64,000 nucleotides of DNA from CAVRUF01 sp963716005 (GCA_963716005.1 OY970285.1:310001-374000), one strand, 5' to 3'; positions 53,255-62,386 are shown, counted from the stretch's first letter. Numbers and translations: made by a program. The notes: generated by a model not told the origin, from the letters alone.

Positions 53255-54694
53255 TTAGTAGCGAAGCGCCCGTTCCATGATGTCGAAGAGCTCGGTCTGG
53301 TCGACGAGCCCGAGCACGTTCGCGGCCTGCGGGCCGACCGCCGCCACGCGCACGGTCGCGCCGGTGTGGGCCTGCGAGGAGCCGGTGCTCGTCGCGTAGT
53401 TGACGGTGATGCAGCCGGGCGCAGTCGACGCGCGGTTGTCGTTCGGAACGACGCACGTGGTCTGGCCGGGAGCTGCGTCCGCGCCGATCAGCACGCTCGT
53501 CAGGCCGGGGCTCGCGCCGGTCTGCGGGATGATCTGACTCGTGTGCGAGTGGTCGGCCGTGACGATCACGAGCGTGTCGGGATGCCACTTGGCGTACTCG
53601 AGACCCGCCTGGATCGCCCGGTCGAACTCGACCGTCTCGCCGATCTGGGCGCACGGGTTCGCGGCGTGGTCCTGCTTGTCGATCGAGGCGCCTTCGACCT
53701 GGAGGAAGAAGCCCTCGTCGCCCTTCTTCGACTTCGCGACCTTCTCGAGGATCGAGATCGCCTTGTTCGTCATGTCGACGAGCCGGGGCTCGGTCGGAGA
53801 GGTCGTCGATCGGAACGCCTCGTTGCAGCGCTGCGGGCCGGTGCGAACCGTCGCAGCCGGAGACCCGTTCCACTCGGTGACCATGTTCCCCGGGTTGAAG
53901 AGCCCGAGGACCTTCTTCGCGCTCGTCCCCTGGAGCGCCGCGTTCGTCTTCACGAGCGTGTAGCCCTTGCTCTGGGCGTAGGCCTCGACGTTCCCGCCCG
54001 CGCCGCCGCCGAACGGGATGGTCTGGAGCCAGCGAGCCCCGCCGCCGCCCAGGATGACGTCGATTCCGTGGTCGACGAACTGCTCGTTGATCGAGCCGGG
54101 CCCGCCTGCGGCCTTGAGATCCTGCGGGCAGGAGGCCATGTTGGCCGGGCCCTGGCAGCCGCGCATGGTCACGTGGGAGCCGAGCACGGCCGGCGTCGCG
54201 TCGGTGATCTCAGCAGTCGAGACGTTGCCGGTCGCGTAGCCGCGGGCCTGGGCGATCTCGAGGATCGTCTTCAGGTCCTTGTCGGTGCCTGCGCTGGTCG
54301 AGATGCGCTCGTTGGAGGTCTTCACGCCGGTCGCCCAGGCCGTCCCGGTCGCGGCCGAGTCGGGCACGTAGTCGGGGACGAGCGGGTTGGTCTCCTGCAC
54401 GGAGTAGGTCGTGACGTCGCCGGTGAAGGTCAGCGAGTCGATCCCCTTGAACTCGCCGGCCGCGCCGAGCGCGTAGTTGCGGGCGAGCGTGATCTCGCTC
54501 TCGCCCATCCCGTCGCCGATGAAGAGGATCACGTTCTTCGCCGGGCCCCGGTCGATCTGCTTCTTGATCGCCCGCGAGCGGTCGCCGTCGTTCCCCCAGC
54601 CGTGCCACGCACCGGCCGCTCCTGCGGTGAGGCCCGCCACTGCGACGACCGCGAGACCCATCGTCAGGCGGCGCCGTGTCGTTCCCTGTCGCAT
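53255..54694 (-). CDS. phoA: Alkaline phosphatase (PhoA family), exported
   Basis: A 479-residue enzyme that releases phosphate from organic monoesters outside the membrane. The Tat-like signal TTRRRLTMGLAVVAVAGLTA leads it out. The metal and active-site motifs are LFIGDGMGESE, the nucleophile Ser in VPDSAATGTAW, EGASIDKQDHAANP and TADHSHTSQI. Paired Cys in the C-terminal half fit an exported protein. It is followed by a clear terminator. A pair of 11-bp-period direct repeats (54770-54788) lies about 75 bp upstream. Confidence 0.93.
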   Translation of the reverse strand: MRQGTTRRRLTMGLAVVAVAGLTAGAAGAWHGWGNDGDRSRAIKKQIDRGPAKNVILFIGDGMGESEITLARNYALGAAGEFKGIDSLTFTGDVTTYSVQETNPLVPDYVPDSAATGTAWATGVKTSNERISTSAGTDKDLKTILEIAQARGYATGNVSTAEITDATPAVLGSHVTMRGCQGPANMASCPQDLKAAGGPGSINEQFVDHGIDVILGGGGARWLQTIPFGGGAGGNVEAYAQSKGYTLVKTNAALQGTSAKKVLGLFNPGNMVTEWNGSPAATVRTGPQRCNEAFRSTTSPTEPRLVDMTNKAISILEKVAKSKKGDEGFFLQVEGASIDKQDHAANPCAQIGETVEFDRAIQAGLEYAKWHPDTLVIVTADHSHTSQIIPQTGASPGLTSVLIGADAAPGQTTCVVPNDNRASTAPGCITVNYATSTGSSQAHTGATVRVAAVGPQAANVLGLVDQTELFDIMERALRY

Positions 54695-54797
54695 GTCTTC
54701 TCCTTGGTGGGTTGGGTGTCGCCGCGAGTGTCCCGACGGGCTCCCAGGGCGTGGGGATCACCTCTGGGTCGATCCGGTAACGATCCGGAGAAGCCGG

Positions 54798-55964
54798 CTA
54801 ATGGCCGTGCAGGCTTGCGCGGAATTCGCTGAGCCGTGCGGCTTCCGCGGTCACGACGGCGACGAGGATCGCGACCTCGATCCCGACGAGCCACATGGCC
54901 TCGACGTCCTTCGCCGCGAAGGCGACGAGCACGACGACGATCGCGCCGGCGACGCGCTCCCAGGCGACCTTGCGGAGGACGCGAAAGCGCCCGAGCGTCG
55001 CCGAGAGGAGGAAGAACGCGAACCCGAGGCCCAACGCTGCTCGCGCGGGACCGGAGAGCGGATCCTCCGGGTGAGCGACGGTCTGCTCGGCGGCGACGGC
55101 GTAGAGGATGATCCCGAGGATCGCCGGGTAGTGGAAGTACGAGAACACATCGCGGGCAAGAGCAGGCCGGGTGATCTCGTCCGCCAGGCGGAGCGAACGC
55201 TCGGCAGCGAGCGCGATGATGTCGAAGTAGGCCCACCACAACGCGGCCACACCCGCGAACGCAATCGTCACCGTCATCGCGAACGTGAGGTCGTGGTCGA
55301 GCGCGCCGGCACCGACGCCGATCGCGACGATCGACTCGCCGAGGGCGATGATTACGAAGAGGGCGTAGCGCTCCGCGAAGTGCGACGCCGAGACCTTGAA
55401 GCCGGAAGCCGTGAGCGCGCCGCCCGTATCGATCGCGAGGCCGAGCACCCAGATGGCGGTGCGCACGTTCTCGTCCTCCACGAACCCGCCGGCGAGCACG
55501 ATGAGCGGCCCGACGAGGAAGAACGGCGCGAGGCGGATGATCGCGTGCTGGTGCTCACGGTCGCCGCGCAGGCCCCAGCTGTAGAGAACGAGGTGCAGGA
55601 CGCGCAGCACGAGGTAGGGGAGGGCGAACCAGAGCCCGTCCGTCTCGAAGGCGCGCGGCACGGCAAGCGCGACGAAGAAGCTCGCGAGCGTGCACACGAG
55701 GAAGAGCACGCGGACGCCGGCCGACTCGATGTCGACCGCGTTGGTCATCCAGGCGAAGCCGCCCCAGGCCCACCAGACCAGGCCGAGCACGAGCGCGCCG
55801 CGGGCGATTCCGCCGGCGCTCAGATCGTGGAGGATGAGCGCGGTGACCTGCGTGATCGCGAAGACGAACACCAGGTCGAAGAAGAGCTCGAGGTAGCTGG
55901 TGCGTCGCTCGCCCTCAGCCTGGGTCTCGCCGCTCAGCAGGTCCTGGAACGTGTGGACGGCCAC
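54798..55964 (-). CDS. Low temperature requirement protein A (LtrA) family membrane protein
   Basis: A 388-residue membrane protein with about 10-12 helices and the LtrA start RRTSYLELFFDLVFVFAITQ, then YHYPAILGIILYAV-like FSYFHYPAILGI. GTG 55964 lies a few bases after TACTAG. The family was named from a Listeria cold-growth mutant; the biochemical role is unknown. Divergent from the YciI-like gene with 59 bp between. Confidence 0.85.
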   Translation of the reverse strand: MAVHTFQDLLSGETQAEGERRTSYLELFFDLVFVFAITQVTALILHDLSAGGIARGALVLGLVWWAWGGFAWMTNAVDIESAGVRVLFLVCTLASFFVALAVPRAFETDGLWFALPYLVLRVLHLVLYSWGLRGDREHQHAIIRLAPFFLVGPLIVLAGGFVEDENVRTAIWVLGLAIDTGGALTASGFKVSASHFAERYALFVIIALGESIVAIGVGAGALDHDLTFAMTVTIAFAGVAALWWAYFDIIALAAERSLRLADEITRPALARDVFSYFHYPAILGIILYAVAAEQTVAHPEDPLSGPARAALGLGFAFFLLSATLGRFRVLRKVAWERVAGAIVVVLVAFAAKDVEAMWLVGIEVAILVAVVTAEAARLSEFRASLHGH

Positions 55965-56023
55965 CGGGCTAGTACAACCGCCGCGTCGGACGGGTCGCTT
56001 TCTGCCTGTGCTAGAACGGCCGC

Positions 56024-56317
56024 GTGGCGACGTTTCTCGTGACGCTCCACCGCTCGGGCCCTGAATGGGATCCGTCCAAGCCGCTCGAGGAGCAGTCCGG
56101 GTGGACGGAGCACGCGGAGTTCATGGACGGGCTGGTGGGCGACGGCTTCATCGTCCTCGGCGGGCCGCTCTCGGATGAGTTCCGCGTGGCTCACGCGTTC
56201 GAGGCCGAGTCGGAGCACGCGGTCCGGGAAGTGCTCGCGCGTGATCCCTGGAGCGGGACGCACCTCGTGGTCGCGTCGATCGAGCCGTGGACGATCCGGC
56301 TCGACGCGCGGCGCTAG
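56024..56317 (+). CDS. YciI-like protein
   Basis: A 97-residue ferredoxin-like-fold protein: ATFLVTLHRSGPEWDPSK at the start and ARDPWSGTHLVVASIEPWTI near the end, where YciI proteins have a conserved His/Asp pair. Typical roles are small catalytic or sigma-factor-linked domains; no partner here. The 3' end overlaps the convergent secreted protein gene by 4 bp. Confidence 0.8.
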   Translation: MATFLVTLHRSGPEWDPSKPLEEQSGWTEHAEFMDGLVGDGFIVLGGPLSDEFRVAHAFEAESEHAVREVLARDPWSGTHLVVASIEPWTIRLDARR

Positions 56318-56994
56318 ACGCCGTCGGAGTCGAACATCGGGCCGCGGCGCTCCTCGTGGAAGCGCATGCCCTGCACGAGGTCCGGCACGTGCTCGGTGAA
56401 CCGCTCGAGGATCTCGGTCTTCTGCTCCGCGGTGATCCGCCCGGCCGCGACCGCCTCGTCGAGCTGCTTGGAGAACGACTCGACGATCGCGTCCTCGAGG
56501 CCGTCGACCGGCTTGCCCTGCTCCTTCGCGAGGTCGGCCAGCGACTCGCCCTCCATGAGCGCGTTGCGAAGCTCTGCGTCCGAAAGGCCGAGGTAGTCGG
56601 CGGCCGCGCCGAAGAACGCGGGCGGCTCGTGGTGGAACGCGCCGCCGCCCGGCCCGACGAACCGGTGATGGGGGCCGTCGAAGCCGCGTCCGGGGCCGCC
56701 GAAGAACGGGCCCTTGCCGGATTCGATCCCTTCCTTCATGCGCTCGGCCTCTTCCTCGGTGATCTTCCCGTCGGCGAGCGCCTTGTCGATCCGCGCGATC
56801 CGGGCGTCCTTGAACGCCTTCTCGAGCTCGTCGGGCGTGACGCCGAGGCGCTCCGCGACGTCGTCGAGGAAGGCCTGGCGCTCGGCGGCGAAGTCGTCGC
56901 TTCGCGTCTGCGCGACGGCGGCGCCGCCTGCGCCCAGGAGAACTACCGCCCCGAGGACGGCGATGAGACGCTTGGAGGGATCGGGAAAGGCCAC
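56314..56994 (-). CDS. Secreted acidic/helical protein under stress control
   Basis: A 226-residue exported protein with an N-terminal signal (RLIAVLGAVVLLGAGGAAVA). Two similar helical units, AERLGVTPDELEKAFKDARI and AADYLGLSDAELRNALMEGE, each followed by a KI/RIT-EE/EQ segment (DGKITEEEAERMKEG; AGRITAEQKTEIL), flank a Gly/Phe/His-rich linker. Such duplicated units are common in secreted actinobacterial proteins near two-component systems; function unknown. GTG 56994 lies in a 12-bp hairpin whose loop holds the ribosome-binding site, and a three-fold CTAAGA array lies just upstream. Confidence 0.7.
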   Translation of the reverse strand: MAFPDPSKRLIAVLGAVVLLGAGGAAVAQTRSDDFAAERQAFLDDVAERLGVTPDELEKAFKDARIARIDKALADGKITEEEAERMKEGIESGKGPFFGGPGRGFDGPHHRFVGPGGGAFHHEPPAFFGAAADYLGLSDAELRNALMEGESLADLAKEQGKPVDGLEDAIVESFSKQLDEAVAAGRITAEQKTEILERFTEHVPDLVQGMRFHEERRGPMFDSDGV

Positions 56995-57023
56995 GGTGCT
57001 CCTCCTAGAGAAGCACCGTGGCC
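56989..57023 (-). promoter_or_regulatory. Hairpin with ribosome-binding site in the loop and start codon in the stem
   Basis: Arms 56989-57000 and 57012-57023 pair perfectly over 12 bp (GGCCACGGTGCT with AGCACCGTGGCC). On the minus strand the 11-base loop holds AGGAGG and the 3' arm holds the GTG start codon of the secreted-protein gene. It may control translation, or end the htrA transcript, or both. Confidence 0.6.
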
Positions 57024-57050
57024 TAAGAAACGACTAAGAGGTTTCTAAGA
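57023..57050 (-). promoter_or_regulatory. CTAAGA array upstream of the secreted-protein gene
   Basis: CTAAGA at 57023, 57034 and 57045, exactly 11 bp apart, 29 bp upstream of GTG 56994; the last copy includes the htrA stop codon. Same repeat and period as the array at 58252-58290. Confidence 0.65.
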
Positions 57051-58202
57051 GCTCGGGCGCGTGCCGAGCGTGACCGTGACCGTGCGGGTCTCGCCGCCGT
57101 TCACGACGGTCAGCTCGATCGTGTCGCCGGGCTTCTTCGCGTCGATCGCCTTCTGGAGATCGTCCGCGGTGTCGACCGACTCGCCGTCCGCCTCGGTGAT
57201 GACGTCGCCGCCCGTGGGGTACGGGATCCCGCCGACCGTCTGCTCGCCCGTCGCGGCCTTCAGGCCTGCCTTCTGGGCGGGCGTGTCGGGGCGAACCTCG
57301 GCCACTGCGATGCCGGCGGTGCCGCCGATCTCCTCGGCGACGTCCGCAGGGATGGCCTGGAGCTGGACGCCGAGGTAGGCGTGCTCGACCGAGCCGCTCT
57401 CGATGAGCTGCGCGGCGATCGAGCGCACCGTGTTCGAGGGGATCGCGAAGCCGACGCCGTCGCTGCCGCCGCCGTCGCTCTCGATCTGGGCGTTCACGCC
57501 GATGACCTCGCCCTCCAGACTGAGGAGCGGGCCGCCGGAGTTGCCGTGGTTGATGGCGGCGTCCGTCTGGATCGAGTCGTTGATCGACCAGCCGTTCGGC
57601 GAGGTCATGTCGCGGTGCAACGCGCTGACGATGCCCTGCGTGACCGTGCCTTCGAGGCCGAACGGGCTGCCGATCGCAACCACGCCGGTTCCGACCTCGA
57701 GCGCGTCGGAGTCACCGGTCGGTAGCACCGGGAGCTTGTCTGCCGGAGCGTCGACCTTGATGACCGCGAGGTCGGTCGAGGCGTCCGAGCCGACGACGGT
57801 CGCCGGGTAGGACGAGCCGTCTGAGAGCATCACGCGCACGGACGTCGCACCCTCGACGACATGGTGGTTCGTGATCACGTGGCCCTGGTCGTCGTAGACC
57901 CAGCCGGACCCCTGCGCGGTCTGCGCGGGCTGGCCCTCGGCGTTCTCCCCGACCTCGCCCGAGACGGTGATCTCGACGACGCTGGGAAGAGCGAGCTTGG
58001 CGATCTCGGCGATGGGGAGGGAGTTGGTCTCGTCGGCGACCGGCGCCGAGGTCGAGGTCTTCTCGACGGTCGTCGTCACGGTCGCGGCGGACTGGTTGGA
58101 GTCGAGCCCGAGCACCGTCGCGGCGCCGATGCCGCCGCCCAGGAGGGCGGCCGCAAGGACGAGCACTGCGGCGGTGAGGGTGCGGCGGCTGAGGGGTCTC
58201 AT
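57045..58202 (-). CDS. HtrA/DegP-type serine protease with PDZ domain
   Basis: A 385-residue membrane-anchored protease. One N-terminal helix (about 10-32) anchors it, then a Thr-rich linker. The trypsin-like domain has the catalytic triad His114 (TNHHVVEG), Asp144 (STDLAVIKV) and Ser222 (INHGNSGGPL). One PDZ domain (about 285-380) has HAYLGVQLQA and GGDVITEADG. It degrades or senses misfolded envelope proteins. It is divergent from the two-component genes and shares with them a four-fold 11-bp repeat array, so it is a likely target of that regulator. Confidence 0.92.
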   Translation of the reverse strand: MRPLSRRTLTAAVLVLAAALLGGGIGAATVLGLDSNQSAATVTTTVEKTSTSAPVADETNSLPIAEIAKLALPSVVEITVSGEVGENAEGQPAQTAQGSGWVYDDQGHVITNHHVVEGATSVRVMLSDGSSYPATVVGSDASTDLAVIKVDAPADKLPVLPTGDSDALEVGTGVVAIGSPFGLEGTVTQGIVSALHRDMTSPNGWSINDSIQTDAAINHGNSGGPLLSLEGEVIGVNAQIESDGGGSDGVGFAIPSNTVRSIAAQLIESGSVEHAYLGVQLQAIPADVAEEIGGTAGIAVAEVRPDTPAQKAGLKAATGEQTVGGIPYPTGGDVITEADGESVDTADDLQKAIDAKKPGDTIELTVVNGGETRTVTVTLGTRPSS

Positions 58203-58251
58203 TTCAGGGGTTCCTTTCGAGGAGGTGTCGAGCCCATGCCATCAGCGCCGT

Positions 58252-58290
58252 CTAAGAAGACACTTAGAGAGTCGTAAGAAGACCGTAAGA
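58252..58290. promoter_or_regulatory. Four-fold 11-bp-period repeat array between htrA and the two-component operon
   Basis: CTAAGA (58252), CTTAGA (58263), GTAAGA (58274) and GTAAGA (58285) start exactly 11 bp apart. The array is 50 bp from the htrA start and 52 bp from the regulator ATG. Tandem repeats at one helical turn are typical of OmpR/PhoB-type regulators. Confidence 0.7.
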
Positions 58291-58341
58291 GCAGGAGTTT
58301 CTTAGCCTCTTCTCAACATTGAAAGACACAATGTGGACTCG

Positions 58342-59022
58342 ATGACCTCCAAGGTTCTAGTTGTAGACGACGACCCCGCCGTGCGCGAATCCCTTCGGCG
58401 CGCTCTCGCGCTCGAAGGCTACGAGGTCGAGCTGGCCTCCGACGGCGCCCAGGCCCTCGACAGGATCGACAACGGCGACGAGCCGGGCGCGATCGTCCTC
58501 GACGTGACGATGCCCGCGCCGGACGGCCTCGAGGTCTGCCGCCGAGTGCGCGCGGGCGGCAACCACGTCCCGATCCTGATGCTCACCGCCCGGGGCGCCG
58601 TGGACGACCGTGTCGCCGGGCTCGACGCCGGCGCCGACGACTACCTGGTGAAGCCGTTTGCGCTCGACGAGCTCTTCGCGCGGCTCCGCGCGCTCTTGCG
58701 CCGCGGCGCCTCCGAGGAAGAGGAGAAGCTCGTCTTCGGCGACCTGGAGCTCGACACGCGCACGCGCGAGGTCGTCCGCGACGGACAGCCGATCGAGCTG
58801 ACGCGCACCGAGTTCCAGCTCCTCGAGCTCTTCCTCCGCAACCCGCGCCAGGTGCTGACCCGCTCGGTCATCTACGAGCGCGTGTGGGGCTACGACTTCG
58901 GCTTCGGCTCGAACTCGCTCGACGTCTACGTCGGCTACCTGCGGCGCAAGACCGAGGCCGGCGGCCAGACGCGCCTCATCCAGACGATCCGCGGCGTCGG
59001 GTACGCGCTGCGCGAGCAGTGA
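58342..59022 (+). CDS. OmpR-family response regulator (MprA-like)
   Basis: A 226-residue regulator from ATG 58342 (GTG 58333 is possible). The receiver domain has the acidic pair in LVVDDDPAVRESL, phospho-acceptor Asp in AIVLDVTMPAPDG, and Lys in DDYLVKPFALDEL. The C-terminal winged helix has LTRTEFQLLELFLRNP and TIRGVGYAL. The paired kinase starts in a GTGA overlap. Closest in layout to MprAB-type envelope-stress systems, which also control an HtrA/PepD protease. ACATTG-N7-CAATGT lies at 58316-58334 before the start. Confidence 0.93.
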   Translation: MTSKVLVVDDDPAVRESLRRALALEGYEVELASDGAQALDRIDNGDEPGAIVLDVTMPAPDGLEVCRRVRAGGNHVPILMLTARGAVDDRVAGLDAGADDYLVKPFALDELFARLRALLRRGASEEEEKLVFGDLELDTRTREVVRDGQPIELTRTEFQLLELFLRNPRQVLTRSVIYERVWGYDFGFGSNSLDVYVGYLRRKTEAGGQTRLIQTIRGVGYALREQ

Positions 59023-60363
59023 GCTTCCGCGCCCGCCTGGCCGTCGCGACCGCGCTCGCCGTCGCCGTCGCCGTTGCGCTCGCCGCCGTGATCGCGTACG
59101 CGGTCGTGCGGAACGAGCTCCGCTCCGAGGTCGACGACGCGCTCGGCGGCCGCGTCGAGGTGATCTCCCGGGTTCCCATGCAGGCCGTCGAGGCCCGGCC
59201 GGGCCAGTTCTTCCTCCGGATCCCCGGCCCCGCGCTCGGCGAGGCGGGCGGCTACGTCCAGGTCGTCACCTCCGACGGAGCGACGATCCGGCCCGAGGGC
59301 GCCGACCTCGCGCTTCCCACCGGCGACCGCGCGCTGGCCGTCGCGTCGGGCGAGCAGGGGCGCTTCTTCTCGGACGCCGAGGTCGGAGGCGTCCACATGC
59401 GGATGCTCACCGAGCCGGCCGGGAACGGCTACGCGATCCAGGTCGCGCGGCCGCTCACGGAGGTGGACGACACGCTGGCCCGCACGCGAACGCTGCTGAT
59501 CCTGGTCGCTCTCGCCGGCATCGGGCTCGCGGGAGCGCTCGGTCTCGTGGTCGCGCGCGCCGCTCTGGCGCCGGTCCGCAGGCTGACGGCGACGACCGAG
59601 GAGGTGACGGAGACGGGCGATCTCACGCGCCGCATCGACGTCCGCGGCCGCGACGAGCTGAACCGTCTCGCGGCGAGCTTCAACACGATGCTCGCGGCAC
59701 TCGAGGAATCGGCCCGCTCGCAGCGCCAGTTCGTCGCCGACGCCTCGCACGAGCTGCGCACGCCGCTGACCAGCCTCCGCACGAATATCGAGGTCCTCGC
59801 GCGCGACGAGTCGATGGCGCCCGACGAGCGCGAGCGCCTGCTCGGCGACGTGGTCGAGCAGCTCGAGGAGATGAGCGCGCTGATCACCGAGCTCGTGGAG
59901 CTCGCGCGCGAGGAGCAGGAAGCGCCCGAGGGCGAGGACGTCCGGCTCGACCTCGTCGCGGCCGAGGCGGTCGAGCGCGCGCGGCGCAACCGACCCGACG
60001 GTGACCTTCGAGCTTGACGCCGAGGAGACGCTCGTCCACGGCGTGCCCGGCCAGATCGAGCGCGCGATCTCGAACCTGCTCGACAACGCCGCGAAGTGGA
60101 GCCCGAACGGCGGGCCCGTCGAAGTCGAGGTGCGCGACGGCCAGGTCACGGTGCGCGACCACGGCCCCGGGATCGCCGAGGAGGATCTCCCGCACGTCTT
60201 CGACAACTTCTACCGCGCGCCGTCGGCCCGGGGAATGCCCGGCTCGGGGCTCGGCCTCGCGATCGTCCGCCGCGTGGCGGAGGCGAACGGCGGCAGCGTC
60301 ATCGCGGAGCGCGCGGACGGAGGCGGAACGGTCGTCCGGCTGAGGCTGGGCGAAACCGCATAG
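59019..60363 (+). CDS. Sensor histidine kinase (MprB-like), one frameshift
   Basis: About 448 residues. Two membrane helices (near 10-30 and 155-175) flank an extracytoplasmic sensor; then HAMP (ALAPVRRLTATTEEVTETGD), the H-box FVADASHELRTPLTSLRTN with the phospho-His, and an HATPase domain with N-box NLLDNAAKWS, G1 DHGPGIAEED and G2 GSGLGLAIV. The frame shifts at 60000-60001, where one extra G separates RARRNRPD from VTFELDAEETLVHGVPGQIE. GTG 59019 overlaps the regulator stop. Signal unknown. Confidence 0.88.
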
Positions 60364-60370
60364 CTGCAGC

Positions 60371-60400
60371 TTGCGCCTGGTGTAAGGCTTCCCTTACACT
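60371..60400 (+). promoter_or_regulatory. Iron-box-like operator and leaderless promoter of efeUOB
   Basis: GTGTAAGG (60380-60387) and CCTTACAC (60392-60399) are a perfect 8-bp dyad with 4 bases between, similar to DtxR/IdeR boxes. It fills the spacer and -10 of TTGCGC (60371-60376) and TACACT (60395-60400). The efeU ATG is nine bases past the -10 box. Confidence 0.62.
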
Positions 60401-60409
60401 CGGCCCCGT

Positions 60410-61268
60410 ATGTTGCCGACCTTCGTCATCGGCCTGCGCGAGAGCGTCGAGGCCGCGCTTGATCGTCGGGATCGTCGCTGCGTTTCTCGTGAGGCAGGGC
60501 CGCCGCGACGCCCTCGGCTGGATGTGGGCCGGGGTCACGCTCGCGATCGCGATCTGCCTTGCCGTCGGCATCCTGCTCGAGGTCCTGAGCCGCTCGCTCC
60601 CGTACAAGGAGCAGGAGGGCCTCGAGACGATCGTCGGTCTCGTTGCCGTCGGCTTCGTCACCTTCATGATCGTGTGGATGCGCCGCAACGCACGGCATCT
60701 GCGCGGCGACCTCGAGGAGAGCGCCAAGTCGGCGCTCATGAGCGGCTCGTGGATCGCGCTCGTCGCGATGGCCTTCTTCGCCGTCATCCGCGAGGGCTTC
60801 GAGACCGCCGTCTTCCTGCTCGCCGCTTTCGACGCCTCGACCGATCCCGTCCTCGCGGGCGGCGGCGCGATCCTGGGGATCGCCGTCGGCGTCGTGATCG
60901 GCTACGGGATCTACACGGGTGGCGTCCGCTTGAACCTCGCGAGGTTCTTCAGGATCACGAGTGTCTTCCTCGTCTTGATCGCCGCGGGCCTCCTCGCCAC
61001 TTCAGTGCACACCGCGCACGAGGCCGGCTGGTGGAACACCGGCATGGAGCAGGCGTTCGACTTCACCTGGCTTGTCGACCCGGGCTCGGTTCACGCCGCG
61101 CTCTTGACCGGGATGCTCGGCCTCCAGCCGCGTCCCACACAGGGAGAAACCGTTGTCTATCTGCTCTACGCCATTCCCATGCTGATCTACGTCCTCACCC
61201 CGCAGGGCTGGCTCTCCGGCCGTCTGCGCAGCCGTTCGTCCGTCTCGACCGCCGAGACCGCGTCATGA
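60410..61268 (+). CDS. efeU: Ferrous iron permease EfeU (FTR1 family), one frameshift
   Basis: About 286 residues, seven membrane helices. The two iron-binding helices carry GLRESVEAAL (first REXXE, here with Ser) and VIREGFETAVFLLAAF (second). The frame breaks at 60459-60461, where one extra base splits ESVEAAL from IVGIVAAFLVRQG; without repair only 17 residues would be made. ATG 60410 has no ribosome-binding site and is probably leaderless. First gene of efeUOB; ATGA overlap with efeO. Confidence 0.88.
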
Positions 61269-62386
61269 GCCATCGGATCCGATTCGCGGGCGGGGCTACC
61301 GCCCTGGCGCTTCTTGCGCTCGGCGCGGCCGGCTGCGGCGAGGACGAAGGCGGCGCCGGTGCCAAGACCGTCGACGTGAAGATCACCGACGCCGGCTGCG
61401 AGCCGGCCGAGCTGACGATCGCGGCGGGCCCCACCACGTTCAACGTCACGAACGACGGCGCCGACGAGGTCACGGAGTTCGAAGTGCTCGAGGGCGAGCG
61501 GATCCTCGGCGAGGCCGAGAACATCGCGCCGGGGCTTTCCGGCAAGTTCTCGCTGACGCTCGACGAGGGCGAGTACACGACGTACTGCCCGGGCGGGGAC
61601 ACGTCCGAGCGCGGCGTTCTGATCGTCGAAGGCGGCGCGGCCACGGTGGCAGCGAGCGACGAGGCCCAGGCGGCCGTGCAGACCTACCTCGACTATGTGT
61701 CCGAGCAGACGCAGCTCCAGGTGGACGAGACCGAGGCCTTCGTGGCCGCACTCGCGACCGGGGACCTCGAGGCGGCGAAGACGGCGTACGTCCCGGCGCG
61801 CATCCCATACGAGCGGATCGAGCCGATCGCCGAGAGCTTCGGCGACCTCGACCCGGCGATCGACGCGCGCGAGGGCGACGTGCCGGCAAACGAATGGACG
61901 GGCTTCCATCCGATCGAGAAGCTCCTCTGGATCGACGGGACGACCGAGGGAACCGATGATCTCGCGGCTAAGCTCCTCACCGACGTGAAGGCGCTGCAGA
62001 CCAAGTCGGCGGACATCGAGCTCGAGCCTGCGCAGATCGCGAACGGCGCGGTCGAGCTGCTCGGCGAGGTGTCGGCTTCGAAGATCACGGGCGAGGAGGA
62101 GCGCTACTCCCACATCGACCTGGTCGACTTCGAGGCGAACGTCGAGGGAGCGCAGGCCGCGTTCGACGCGGTCAAGCCGCTCCTCACCGACCAGGACGAG
62201 CTCGTGAACGAGATCGAAACCGAGTTCGCCGCGGTCATGACGGCGCTCGACGATTACCGCGAGGGCGATGGGTTCGTGTTGTACACCGACCTGGAGGAGA
62301 GCGACACGCGCGCACTCAGCCAGTCGATCGACGCGCTTGCCGAGCCACTGTCACAGGTGGCCGGACTCATCGTCGCAGGGCAGTGA
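61265..62386 (+). CDS. efeO: EfeO, iron-binding lipoprotein with cupredoxin-like and M75 domains
   Basis: A 373-residue lipoprotein with lipobox LGAAGC. The N-terminal cupredoxin-like domain (about 35-125) has KITDAGCEPAELTIAAGPTT and TTYCPGGD. The imelysin/M75 domain follows, with the HxxE metal motif FHPIEKLLW near residue 220. EfeO helps deliver iron to EfeU (known for EfeUOB). Its GTG-overlap with efeB keeps the three genes in one transcript. Confidence 0.92.
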   Translation: MSHRIRFAGGATALALLALGAAGCGEDEGGAGAKTVDVKITDAGCEPAELTIAAGPTTFNVTNDGADEVTEFEVLEGERILGEAENIAPGLSGKFSLTLDEGEYTTYCPGGDTSERGVLIVEGGAATVAASDEAQAAVQTYLDYVSEQTQLQVDETEAFVAALATGDLEAAKTAYVPARIPYERIEPIAESFGDLDPAIDAREGDVPANEWTGFHPIEKLLWIDGTTEGTDDLAAKLLTDVKALQTKSADIELEPAQIANGAVELLGEVSASKITGEEERYSHIDLVDFEANVEGAQAAFDAVKPLLTDQDELVNEIETEFAAVMTALDDYREGDGFVLYTDLEESDTRALSQSIDALAEPLSQVAGLIVAGQ

